Part shown: positions 34,000 to 46,108 of the stretch, piece by piece
How positions within the stretch are numbered: position 1 is the first letter of the stretch
Layout of the letters: every line of letters starts with the position of its first letter
Origin: Hygrophila difformis
Taxonomy: Eukaryota; Streptophyta; Magnoliopsida; Lamiales; Acanthaceae
DNA length: 64,000 nt
Assembly (NCBI GenBank): GCA_030278955.1
Contig: JAOANR010000006.1
Span: 10,191,915 to 10,255,914, forward strand
Reading direction: 5' to 3'
Made by a program: the position numbers and the translations under genes
The notes under the pieces: generated by a model
Told to the model about the DNA's origin: nothing
What the model saw: the letters and a program-made list of their open reading frames with translations, nothing else
The model's database searches: none

Positions 34000-35436
34000 A
34001 TTTTGAAAATTGAGTAATAATTATTCTTGTGAGATTCAACTCCTCTCTTTTGTAGAACTATGCATAGTTTACGTCCTGTGATCGGTTTGCTGTTTATTTT
34101 ACTTGCTCTTGATGGTTGTTTACCTTGTGGATCGATATATGGGATTAGTTATTCGACTACTACCCAAACTATCGTATATGTTCTTTCTTGCACATTATTT
34201 TGAACCAGTGGCCGTGTAGTGTTAGTTTTGCTGTCTCTGAATTTTCACTTACAAAGTTGCCAATTGCGGTTCAACAAAGTACATGGGATCTACATCATTG
34301 TCTCTCTATATCGACTTCAGGATGCTTTCCTCGAAGCTAGCAATGGGATGCAACTTTTGATGAACTGCCTAACTGATAGGAGTTAAGATTTTGGGGGCAA
34401 CCAGGGATTGAGGTTATTGCATTCTGAATTAAGGAAGCTGCTGAACATGCTGGAATGGGGGGGAATAAAAGCACAATTCTAGGTTGTCGAATCTAGAAGC
34501 AAACCATGACATGGTAAGCTTATTATTCTCCTGGGCAGTAGTGTTTTTTTTTTTCTTTTGGGGTTGGAGTGAGCTGTAAAGAGTTGCGTGGGTATGAAGT
34601 GGACTTTCTGCACTGATGGTTTTCAATGAGGATGTGGGATTTGGGGCAACACCGCTAGACTTGAGGGGTTGAAGACCAAGACTTTAAACAAACCAGAAAT
34701 TTGATGGCTTGTCATTGCTGCTATTGCGATTGCATTTATTTAATCAAAAGTTCCACACAACCAAACATAAATAAATGAACGAACTATGAACCACAACAAT
34801 ATGTGTTCACATATCCAATCAAATTATTATTATCAGTCACAATAAACACATGTTATCACATATCCCTCCACAAAATTGGGTTGTCCAAATCTACAAGGAT
34901 GTAGTATATAACATCTTTTTTTTTTTCAAAATAATTAAAAAAAAATTAGTAGTAGTCTAATAGTGTCTCACACAGGAACTAGATATTACATGGAGACTTC
35001 AAACATACGTAACGACATCTAATAAGCAATGCTGCCTGATGAGCAAAGGAGATATGTTCATACTTCATACACACACAATTACACAAACACACAAAGGGAT
35101 GGGATAGATGTTATTACATTTTCCTGTCATATCTAAGCTACATGGAAATTCCATATATGTAAATATCATGTCAAACCAAGACAAAAAAGAATCATAAGAT
35201 GGGACAAAACCAACTAGAAGAAGCAAGCCATATATAATTATGAGTTATGAGGACATGGGGATAATACTGCACAATATAATCCACTTATCACCACCAACAT
35301 ATGACTTTGAGTTACCTACTAGTCAATTACATCAATCTCTAAATTTGAAATTTGATTACTTACCATCTTCGGAGTCGACTTAATTCCATTTCTTCAATTG
35401 TTTACCATTTTCTTCTTCCGGGCACACGCTTGTGCG
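34000..35436. other. 3' flank of the MYBC1-like gene and intergenic DNA
   Basis: The 3'UTR and downstream region probably extend to about 34700. The remainder is AT-rich without gene or element ends. Confidence 0.5.
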
Positions 35437-36337
35437 CAGTGGCGATTCCAGGATTTTAAGTTAGGGTGTGCGGATTTTTTTTTTAAAAAAAAATTTACGG
35501 TCGCATGGACATTTCTTGAAAAAAAGTCATTATATATTTTACATTTACTTCATTTAGTATTTTTTTCAACATAAAATAATAGAATCATTTAATATTTCTT
35601 CACCAATACTCCATGAGACTCTTTAAAGATAGGGAATTAGCACACTCATTTAGAGAGAGTACAATTTTGTAATTTGAATTTGACAATCTTCATCACATAT
35701 ATAGACTATTAGCAAAGCAATGCACATAATCAGCACACTAATTTTCTTTTAATATTAAGCTCTTTAAAAGCATTAAACTACCCTTATGAAGTATATAATT
35801 AGCTCAATAATAACCTTGCCACATACTTAGAGGTGGGAATATGTCAGACTACCCCGACAAGGACCTACGGCCAAGTTTATTGGGGACCTCAATATAAGCT
35901 CAAACTAAATATCAAAGAATAGCATCAGGGGGAAATTTCTATAAATCTTCCTTAGTATTCGAAATAGTAACTATTCCAAGAAAATGCCGAATAATCTTCC
36001 CTTATTATTTACATATTGTAAAACAACTATCATTTGCTCTTTTAAAAAAACAAAGTAAAAGAAAATTGTTTGCGATGCATTTAAATATCAACATGGATAA
36101 TATACATTAGTACAAGTAAAATAATTTTAATAGACTATTAGATTATATATGATGATATTCAAACATATACTTTCAACCAAGCTTGTACATAGATTCTACA
36201 ATACAAATTAACAAAAACAACTTAAATGGATATAATTTTTTAAAAAAAAAATAAATTTAAAAAAAAAAAAAAAACTTTTTTTTGAAAAATCAAGGGTGGT
36301 CAGCTGACCACCCTCCACCTGCCTAAATTCGCCACTG
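35437..36337. mobile_element. hAT-type element with 8-bp TSD (901 bp)
   Basis: Ends CAGTGGCGATTCCAGGATTT and AAATTCGCCACTG, with perfect 8-bp duplications CTTGTGCG (35429-35436, 36338-36345). The subterminal 'gggtggtcagctgaccaccc' (36293-36312) is a 20-bp palindrome. No transposase was seen. The same termini class as 15096-15503. Confidence 0.88.
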
Positions 36338-36345
36338 CTTGTGCG

Positions 36346-37087
36346 TCACCTTACCCTATAAAAACAAATAAAGAGATGGTCCAATTGTTATGAATTATGC
36401 TTTAAATACTAAAGGTAGTGTATTCAATTATTGAAATTAATGTATGTATATTGATTGTTTTGTTAATAAATAAATAAATAGTGAATAAGGGATAGACAAA
36501 CCTATCTGAAAATAAACACTGGGGTCCCGACCAAAACCAAACCATTAACTAAAAATACAGATGCAGTTCCCGTATTAAGGCAAAGTATAAATTTGCTCAA
36601 ATGTTGCATTATTTGGTTGATCTTATAAATCGTGGAATTGTTTGGAAAGAGTAGTAAACAAGTGAATGTATGTATGTATGAGCGTAGACACCCAAAGGTT
36701 ACTGCGGGGGAAAGTAATAGTACTTCATAAATTAAACTGTTTATTGTAAAAAATAATGGATTCGAAATTCAACTAAAATATAATGTTCAGCGTTTCTTTT
36801 TTTAATTTTATGGATAACATCTAATGTTCAGCTTTGAATAGTGTGGCGTTGTTCTTTACTAAAAAAATAGCTGAAGCATCTCCTTCCTTAGTTAATCCAA
36901 ATTGATGGGATCTGGAAAGAAATTATTTGATTATTAGTAATCAAGATTGGCTGCCAGCCAGGTTGCCAATATCCAGAGTACACAGACCAAATCTATGGAT
37001 TTTATTGAACAACTCATCCAATATCTAATCTAATCCACGATTTATTCAAGCAATGTATGCATACAGTACTATTTATACATTATATTA
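36346..37087. other. Intergenic stretch
   Basis: No gene or complete element is supported. Confidence 0.5.
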
Positions 37088-37334
37088 CCTCTATTTCTTT
37101 GAAATTGCAACATTTATCCATTATACGTAGTCCAATACACATTTTCAACGGTCTATAGCTCAAATTGTGTTAAGTAAAAATTATAAGAAGTAGATACTCT
37201 AAAACTACTAGATAAAATGAATCCAAAAAGATCTCACTTGATTATGTTTTTCCTTTTATAACTCTGATAAAAATTTGAGTCAAAGTTAAAAAAAATAAAT
37301 AGTCAATGTTGCACTATCACAAAAATAGATGCAG
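37088..37334. mobile_element. Stowaway-type MITE, diverged (about 247 bp)
   Basis: Left end CCTCTATTTCTTTGAAATTGCAAC and right end GTTGCAC...AATAGATGCAG are imperfect complements, with TA at 37086-37087 and 37335-37336. The interior has the family blocks 'tccaatacacattttcaacgg' and 'aaagatctcacttgatta'. Confidence 0.7.
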
Positions 37335-37822
37335 TACTATAGTAATACTCAATTTGTTTCAAATAACTGTGATTTTAGCCCTTAATAGTTCATATTAAGA
37401 AAAATTGTTTAAATATAAAAAATAAAATATTTAATAATAATAATCACATCTTACAGATTATTATAAGATCGTTATAATAATACTACTACTTTATTATTAT
37501 TACTTAATTAATTACTTCATACTCCATAATTTTTCAGTATAGAATATATGCTGACAAGCTGGCATTGAATTATTCTCCATATTCGACAAAACCATGTCTG
37601 TCACCATGTGTGACGTGCTATTGGATATTGTCGAGAGAACATAATGAACACAAACAGACCAAGCAATAATAAAAAGAGACATTACAACTTAGTAGCAATA
37701 AAAGACAATGTACAATGTAAGCGAATATGTCAGCACAGTACCATTACCATATATGCTTAAAAAGAGGATATATTACATCAACTTTACATTAGCCATAACT
37801 GAATAGGGCATTGCACTGCATT

Positions 37823-37867
<45 letters not shown>
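37823..37867. repeat. (TAG)n microsatellite
   Basis: About fifteen uninterrupted GTA/TAG units in non-coding DNA, about 735 bp beyond the stop codon of the R3H gene. Confidence 0.95.
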
Positions 37868-38601
37868 TTGAGTTCAGTTTCATCCTACCATAATGCATCA
37901 TCAATAACATGGATCAAATGTCAAATACGATGAATACACAAATCACACACACAGAAAAAATATTAATGTCAGTATGAATTATGAACTTATGATTCTTGTC
38001 ATTGAAAAGAAATTGGTGCGATAGGGGTAGGTATGATGCCCACATCAAGTCACCAACCCACCCTGTTCCAAGGTCAAACAAAATGAAACAAAGCGGGCAT
38101 GGAATTCAACCTCAAAACATTACTCATTCAACATTGAATGTTGAAGTCAAGCACCAGCCTTACTCGATTCAACTCAAAAACCTCCTCCTGGTAACTAACA
38201 AGAATTAATTCTAAGAGGACAAGCAAGAAAATGAATGAAGGAATGGGAGAAGGTTCATCAGAAGAATTCCTAATGAAACTAAAACATATGTCGATCGATA
38301 TTTAAATTATTGTGCATATATTATTCCAATTATTGTTCCTTTCAACTGCACACAATCTGACAATAACACTCAACTAGAAGCAAAAGAAAAAAACCACACA
38401 CACACAATTTGGCATAGAAATAAATCTCTAGTATTGACAACAAGAATCCCAGATAGAAACGAAGTTGATAACAACCACAGTCGGTCCAAAACAATATTAC
38501 GAATTCAATGTCTTCAATACGACAACCTAAAGGAACAAAACATAGCCTAGAGGTAATCGACTAGTATTTCAGTTATATTCCAAATGCTCCACTCCTAACC
38601 G

Positions 38602-41600
38602 TCACCGATGATGCTGAGAGTAGTCGAAACTCAGAGGCTGCTGCTGACAGAAGGGTGCCTACAGCAAAACATCAAAAAGCTTAAAATAAAACAAAGGAAA
38701 CAAAAGAATCTGCAGCAGTAATAACTTTCACTACGATTTAGATTCAAAGTATGAGATCAGCACCAATGCAACATAGGAATATGATTGACATATTAAAATT
38801 TAAAATATCTACAAAACTACCCATAAAGTTCTAATCCTAGTAATTACATGGCATTTGAGCCCTAGAAACCCCACAATGAACATTTGCTCTTGCTAGTGAA
38901 AAGGGTAACAGATTGTCAGCAAAAATAATATTTATAAATAATTTCACTACCACTATATCTTGTTAGAAGCAAAATTGAAGTATGAAGAAAGTAGAAAAAT
39001 CAAACTACCAATAGCGAAAGGTATATGCAAGTCCTTCGCAGCTTATATGAGTATCAATAGATAAGTTCAACATAATTATTGATTTATCGGCATGAGAAAA
39101 GACACTGCAGCTTACCTGGAAAAAAGCATGCCTTAGTTGATCATATGATTGCGCATACATTACAGACTGAGTTGGCCACTGCATGTATAAACCACCCGTA
39201 GAAGTCTGGTTCGATCCCACAGCACAGTAGGGGCTTATCGCAGGGGTCATGTAGTTAAGAGAAGCCTGAGGCACAGGAATCTGGCCCATTTGAGGGAATA
39301 CGGAATCATAATGGACAAATGGAGGTTGGAAACTTTGAACGCTAAAAGGAGTAGGGTTGAAATTTTGCGTGGCCGGGAGGCTGTTCCTAGCATATCTGTG
39401 CATCGTGTAAGAATGATAACCATAATGAGTAACATTTTGCAACAGAAAGAAAGAGAGAGAAAGAAAGAGGTGCCATTTCTTTACAGGCATGTTCAGTATA
39501 AAAGTGCAGATGCATAATTTTTCTTCGTAACAGTACATCACTGGAAGAGAACTAATAGATCAATTAGATATTAAAAATGCATAGACTTCCCAACCCAAGG
39601 CAATACTGTGAAGGACAAACCTGTTGTAGTTGCGATCATAGTCAGGATCTGTAAGATCCTTTTCCCTATCCCTTAAAATTGCCACCCTAGAGGAGTTGCT
39701 TGTTTCCCTATTCCAAAGGATTTTGTCCCCATCCACAGAAAAGTTCTTTGAAACTTCATTCTCATCTGCATTCAGAGTCCTCCCATCAGAAGTAACTTGG
39801 TCTGATGTATCTTCTGACCCAGAATTGGTAGGGCTACTGAAGATCCGAGCTCGTGCCCTTTCATACTCCTCCTTTCTCTCTTCAACAGATCTCACAGGAC
39901 TTCGTTTAAGCCCCAGTTCGTTTGCATCTTGGGAAGAGGCTTTAGGTCTTGGCCTCATCACAATCTTGATTGGGTCAAGTTTGTCATTTTCGGGTTCTTT
40001 TGCAGGTACATCCGACAAGCAAACCACAGGAAACTTACACTCCGATTTCTTCATAACCAATATCCGAATTCCTTGGCCATCCGCAGAATTATCTAGAACC
40101 ATGCTTACCAAGCCATAGTGCTGAGCAACACGGTGTGCTGCAAGCCGAAGGTATGAAGTCGGGAAGTGTGGAAACTCAAATTGCTGTGCATTCGGATTCT
40201 GCATAAACTTCTGTATATCTAGCTCCATTCTCAGAACTGAAAATAAAAACAACAGAAAAGCGTATTAGCACCTATCCTAATAATAAGATAACAACAATCA
40301 ATATAACCAAAGCATGAGAACACCCTTTCCAAAAAAGAATCCCACATATGAGCCTAATTTCTTGAGACACTGCTAGCATTGATATCCACATGGCCATAAA
40401 ACATAGAATGCCTCTTGACAGCAAAAAGAAAAAGAAACTTCAGAATTTGGACGGCAGAAATATGTGTATTTTTCAACAATTCCATTAACTTAAGTGGAAT
40501 GTTGCAGTGATAGATCCAGAAAAAAGTTCAACAATCAATTGAAAATTTTGTATTAGAAAACAAAACAGGGATCAGTGGAAAGTAAGTTGGAAAGCAAAAG
40601 TAGATATGATCCCAGTTCACAGAACAATTATTAGTTTTCAAATATACATCGACCAGCTCATATGTAAACAATCTTGGAAACTATTTCCCATTTTTGTTGT
40701 TTATTTTCAAGCTATGAAACTGTTATTCTCCACGCAGAGCAGTTTCACACTTTCACTTAACCTGTATGGAATCTATCAATAGAAGCTGATAGCATACATG
40801 AAACAAAGATGTAAAAACAAGCACCCCGTGCATGTTTGTGAATCAGTCCATGTGAAGGACATGCCTAGCGGACACAAACATTGCTATTTAATACTGCATA
40901 TACTACAATGTTTCTAATAGGCAAGCGTTAAGCATATGGTCACAAATAGGTAACAGCAACATGACAAATCAACTTCATCACTAAGAAAAAGTAAGATATT
41001 CGCACAGTCCAATTCATGGTATCTACGCAAGCCTAGAAGTTTGACATGAGAATATCCTCAAAACCTGAAACTAAATCTCATACAGCTTTCAGCTTTTATT
41101 AGTTATCTCGTTTCAATGACCTCTACAAAAGTTAGAAAATTCAACCATTTAAGAGAGGAAAAAACTACGGAAAAGCGGATACAAGGATTCCAAGAATTAT
41201 GGATCGACTGTTCGAGCAATTCATCATACATATACAATTTAATGTTCCGTCGTTCCAGAAAACAACAAATCAACAAGAATTATATGCCATTCAAGATTAA
41301 AATAAAGTCAACCGTACGCAATTCAGCTCTTCCCAAAACCTAGATCTGCGTTAATCAAGCAACTATAATCCTCTAAAATTCTACATGCAGTACAAGAATC
41401 TAAACACCCATCTATATTCACACAATCAAGACCCAGTCCGCTCTAATCAACTAATCCAAAGTTCCAAACTCCAATCAATCCAAACCCTAACCTGATCCCA
41501 ACCACGTGCCGGAACTACAAACAAAAGAAATTCAAATCTCTCAACCGCAGCAAATAATGTCAAAAGGTCATTACACATAATTGAACTCAAAGAAAAGAGA

Positions 41601-41787
41601 AACCAAGAGAAAAAAAAGAAAAAAAAAACTAACTAGTCAAACGATGCCGCGGGTTTTGAAGAGCCTCCACAAGAAACGGATCCACCAGCGCAACATAAGC
41701 CGGCGGCGAGTCCTTATCCTTCATCCCCAACACGGTGCCATCTCCGTTCCCACAAGATTCAACAACTGCCGGGGAAGTCAAATCCAT
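38602..41787 (-). CDS. R3H-SUZ domain single-stranded nucleic-acid-binding protein
   Basis: Four coding exons: 41787-41634, 40236-39621, 39395-39116 and 38658-38602. All are GT/AG and in phase, giving 368 aa. The R3H signature R82-x3-H86 lies in FPHFPTSYLRLAAHRVAQHY. A SUZ segment follows at about 145-195 (RPRPKASSQD ... ERKEEYERARARIF). The C-terminal third is a Gln/Tyr/Pro-rich low-complexity tail ending QQPLSFDYSQHHR. R3H-SUZ proteins bind single-stranded nucleic acid, mainly RNA. A short coding exon, then a 1.4-kb intron, precede the R3H exon. The gene is divergent from SEC15, with the retrotransposon between them. Confidence 0.9.
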
Positions 41788-42310
41788 AATTCGAAAATTT
41801 CTACCTAAAAATTCAAAAAAAACTATCTAACAGTTATGGTATAGAGACACTAGAAGTACATAGGGCGCGACCCGACTCCTCGTGTGCGGTGCGCTGCAAA
41901 ATCTGACCAGAGTAGCTTAACGGGAATTGAGAAAAGGGAAGAAACCCTTCTCCCGAATTGCCCTTGGGCGGCTAACCCTCCAACCAATCCAAGAGAGTAG
42001 AAATTCGGGATATGGGGCGGAATTTATATCAAGGGGAAAGGTTTGCCTTTTCTCTCCTTTGGTTTTTTCCTTTTTCTTTTCCTTTTTATTTAGAGGAAAT
42101 TGAAAGTCGAATAGCGACAAAAGATTGGGCTGCGGACAATCCACCACATACAAGCGCGTCGTTGCGGACAATAATTATCCACTTAGTACTTACCTACTTC
42201 TATTTCCACCTTCGCACAAATTTAAATATACCACCGTGAATGTACTGTGTACTACTCCAATAATTATACACTACTACGTATTAATCAAGTTTTTTTTTTT
42301 TTGATGAGTA
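41788..42310. promoter_or_regulatory. 5'UTR and promoter region of the R3H gene
   Basis: GC content rises over 41860-42010, consistent with a leader and proximal promoter on the minus strand. A pyrimidine-rich block lies at 42045-42090. No specific element is claimed. Confidence 0.35.
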
Positions 42311-42569
42311 CTACTCCGTTCTAATTTAAATGCTTCCTTTCAATAGTTACTATTATTCATTGAATAACTTTAATCAAATTTTTGCACATAGTTCTATAAG
42401 ATAAAATATAGTCAAGTGAGATATTGTTAGATTCGTCTAATCACGTAGTTTTAGAATATCAAATTTTTATAATTTTTACTTATATACAATTTGAATTATA
42501 AATATTTAAAAATGTGTCTTGGACTGCGTGAAATGCAGAAGTGGAGCACTTATATGATAACAGAGGAAG
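42311..42569. mobile_element. Stowaway-type MITE (259 bp), reverse orientation
   Basis: Left end CTACTCCGTTCTAATTTAAATG, right end ATAACAGAGGAAG, TA at 42309-42310 and 42570-42571. The interior 'gatattgttagattcgtcta' is the complement of the family block. It lies about 520 bp upstream of the R3H start codon. Confidence 0.82.
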
Positions 42570-42611
42570 TATTAATTAAGTTATTTCTTGTTCTTCTTTT
42601 CTTTTTTTTTT

Positions 42612-42616
<5 letters not shown>

Positions 42617-42648
<32 letters not shown>
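42617..42648. repeat. (AT)n microsatellite
   Basis: Sixteen or so uninterrupted AT units beside a poly-T tract, in non-coding DNA. Confidence 0.9.
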
Positions 42649-42651
<3 letters not shown>

Positions 42652-42984
42652 ACCTAAAGTATAATGTAGATTAAAGAATGCTTAAGAATGATAATCGCAT
42701 TAAAAAGAAAGTGTTTACAATGATATGGGTATTAATCAATGGACATAAAATTTCTATTTGAATTCTCTTTGAAGTTTAAACATTTCAATGAAATACTCTA
42801 TATCGCTTCCCATATGTTATATTTAATTTTTTAAACTGTTCATGTAACATATCATGTCTGATCTAAATTTTACCTTAAAATTTAGTTAAATAAGCTCCAA
42901 TAACCTTTGATTAAAGGGTTGGTGGAATTTATACTATACAAAGTAAAAAAAAAACACAAAATATAAATTGCATAATGAAAAGGG

Positions 42985-43960
42985 TGTTAGGTCCACTGGG
43001 TTAAGCAAGTGAGAGACTTTGTGCAGTGGTTCACTGAGAGTGTCTGAACACCAACAATGAACAACAGATTACTGTATCGAGTGTAATAAAATGCACAGCG
43101 GAATAAAACAAGCACAAAGTAAATAAACAACACAAGAGTTGTTGACCCAGTTCGGCCTTCGGCCTACGTCTGGGGGATACCAATCCAGGAGATTATTTCA
43201 CTATGTGTTATCAACTATGGTTTACAACCACACACAATAGATGAAATAACTTTGAATGCCTTCACTCCAAACTCCAGGCAGATAGTTGTGATGACCAGCC
43301 TCCTTCCCGGATCTGGTATAGGCTTCCCACCTATTTCAACTCCCCAAAGCAACCACTTTGAGTTTCCCCTGAAGTAGCCTGTGAAGCAGTCCTCCTTTGT
43401 TGTATGGGCGATTGAGTAGTTGTACTTCCTCCTGTTTCTGCCTCTTGCACTCTCCTTTGATGTATCTCTGATTCAGGAATGAATAGAGAACTAATAGATA
43501 TCAACAAGAGTGCTTAAGGCTTGGTCGATCTTCCAGCAGTAGATGGATTACTTCTGCACACAAGGCTGGAGATCGATATTTCTTCTCAACAATAGTTTCC
43601 GAGAGCTCTAGAGAGTTTCAGAGTTGTTTCGCAGTGAGGGTGAAGAGAAGTGTTTGAATCCAGCCTCCAAAACTCTTCTTATGCAGTGAGCTCTGACCAT
43701 TCAAACGGCCTGTTGCTAAATGGGGAAAGAGCCGTTGTGATTAGCCTCAATCTTGGCTGATTGATCTTTCCCTAATTCAGGAGGGATTCCTGCAATCAAA
43801 CATTAGTATATATATCCCCCTGATTAGGAAAGATCCGTTGGGTCCAAATCCAGTCTCCAAGGAAAGTTCTTCTGTTCACTCGCGTAGACTGGTGCTGTGG
43901 ATGTTCTCCTAAGGTGTTCAATCATCGGCTGTGAACTCCTTTCAAAACCTTGACTCAACA
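42985..43960 (-). mobile_element. Full-length LTR of the Sirevirus element, solo type (copy A)
   Basis: 976 bp. On the minus strand it starts TGTTGAGTCAAGG and ends GGACCTAACA (TG...CA). By eye it is identical to the 5' LTR at 54181-55156. It is flanked on both sides by the 5-bp duplication AAGGG (42980-42984, 43961-43965), so it is a complete solo LTR with no PBS or PPT next to it. A TATATATA block lies about 150 bp into the LTR (near 43807-43816). Confidence 0.92.
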
Positions 43961-45325
43961 AAGGGGACCAGCTTAAAATTCAAATTAACAAATTATTATA
44001 TGTAACATAAAAAAAATGTTGATTGTTATATGATCTTATTATCTTTTGGTGATAAACGGTCTCTCTGTATCTCTTTAAAATTCAAAAAAAAAAAAAGAAA
44101 AAAAAAATCACCACGCGAGATATTTTGATGAAATAATTTTATTTAATTTACACGAGAGTTGAGACTTAAGGGGGAGGATATCTGGAGAAGTGGGCTAAAT
44201 TATAGAGTTGAGCTTTAATTTTGGATGTGGGCTATAAAGTAACGTGACATGGCCCAGTAAATGCGGTGAGCTTCTTTTATTCATGCCAGATCCAAACTCG
44301 TCCGGTCAAATTTAGTAGGCTTCTGTTTTCTTGGGGGTGCATGATGAATTAGCAGGTTCTTTATTTTATTTCATTTTATTTATTTATTTTTATAGCATAA
44401 GTATATACAGTCATTTAATTAATACTAATCAGGTAGAAAATTGAACCAATTAGAAAGTCAAATTAATTAATTTTTTTTGTCGAATAACTTAGTATAAATT
44501 ATGAAATTTAATTATTACGAATAAAAATAGTAAAAAAATATTTAAAATTTTTACAGATGAAATTTTAAGTTCTCCGCTAGTTGAGAGTCGGGTTATACTG
44601 TTTACCTCGCAATCTAAAACTTGTCACCTAGTTGAGAGTAGTGGTCGCAGTTTTAACTGTTGCTTGAAGATATCCGATATACAGGGGAAAAAAAAGAATG
44701 AATTATTCTTAAGTGACTCAAATATTTTGGACACAATATTTTATGTGGAAATAATTAATTTTTAATGTAGGGCCAGTAGATTAATGTTCAAAGTAAGGAT
44801 AAATTAGAAAGTTATGTAATGCGATTGTAATAGGTTTGGATTTTTACTTGATTTATTTATTTGTGATATAATGATTGTTTGTTTGAATTTTTTAATGGTA
44901 GTGGGTTAAATTTTAATGTTTTTATTTATTAATATAATGTGATGAGATTATATTTGGTAATTGCTCCATTTATTCCATTTAACATGTCTTGTTTGATTTC
45001 TGCACATAATATAATGCACATTTTCAACCGTCAATATCTCAAAATATAAACAACAAAAAATTATGTAAAATATATATTCTAAAACTATATGATTATACGA
45101 TTCTAACAAAACCCAACTTGACTATTTTTACTCAAATATATACTTGTAATAACATTGAGTCAAAGTTAAATAATCAACAGTGCCGAAAAGTCAAACAAGA
45201 CAAGTTAGCCGGGACGGTTGGAGTAATATTTAGTTATTTTCTGAAATAGAAATGAGATATATATGTTGGAACAAACAAAAAAATAAAATAAAATTGGAAC
45301 ATAAATAATCAAAGATTGGCCTATG
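43961..45325. repeat. Duplicated host flank, left copy (1.37 kb)
   Basis: The same sequence follows the 5' LTR at 55157-56522. The only difference I found is one A in a homopolymer (eight A near 44009, nine near 55205). It includes one Stowaway MITE. The copy ends at 45325, after which 10 bp of filler (gaacaaacaa, also present nearby at 45269-45278) joins the truncated LTR. Confidence 0.9.
44963..45223. mobile_element. Stowaway-type MITE inside the duplicated flank (left copy)
   Basis: Left end GCTCCATTTATTCCATTTAAC, right end CCGGGACGGTTGGAG, then TA at 45224-45225. It has a twin at 56160-56420, arising from the segmental duplication and not from separate transposition. Confidence 0.75.
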
Positions 45326-45649
45326 GAACAAACAAGAAGTGTTTGAATCCAGCCTCCAAAACTCTTCTTATGCAGTGAGCTCTGACCATTCAAACGGCCT
45401 GTTGCTAAATGGGGAAAGAGCCGTTGTGATTAGCCTCAATCTTGGCTGATTGATCTTTCCCTAATTCAGGAGGGATTCCTGCAATCAAACATTAGTATAT
45501 ATATCCCCCTGATTAGGAAAGATCCGTTGGGTCCAAATCCAGTCTCCAAGGAAAGTTCTTCCGTTCACTCGCGTAGACTGGTGCTGTGGATGTTCTCCTA
45601 AGGTGTTCAATCATCGGCTGTGAACTCCTTTCAAAACCTTGACTCAACA

Positions 45650-45664
45650 ATCTCCCCCTTTTTG
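45650..45664 (-). other. Polypurine tract
   Basis: AAAAAGGGGGAGAT on the minus strand directly abuts the U3 start (TGTTGAG) of the truncated 3' LTR. This is the expected priming site for plus-strand DNA synthesis. Confidence 0.85.
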
Positions 45665-46108
45665 ACAGGAAGTGAGCCAGTACAATAAATCCAACCGATG
45701 ATGATCTATTACAATTGCTAGCTAAGAACATACAGCAAAACCAATGACCCAACCACCAATTACATCCCATAGAGCTATACAAAATGAGGATACAAACATA
45801 ACAAACACTCATAGCAAAAGGAATGATAACATGAATAACCAGATAGCATGTTCACAACACAACCATCACAGTTTGTCCATCAAGTTCATCACCAATAAAC
45901 ATCAACCAGTCAACCACAATCACAGACAAGTATCAGCAGAACCAGAGTATCTCAAAAAAACAGAACTTAAGAAAGTAAAAGTTTGAGAGTTAGAGAGATA
46001 TTACCCATTTAGCAGCAGCAGGGAGAGCTCATCATCAGCAGCAAAATTTTTAGCAGCAAAATTTTTGGATTTCTTCTACTCCCCCTCTGGATCATTTCCT
46101 GGCAAAGA

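Noticed and set aside
37823..37867. Array of short repeats considered as CRISPR-like
   Set aside because: It is a simple trinucleotide microsatellite with no spacers, in a eukaryotic genome.
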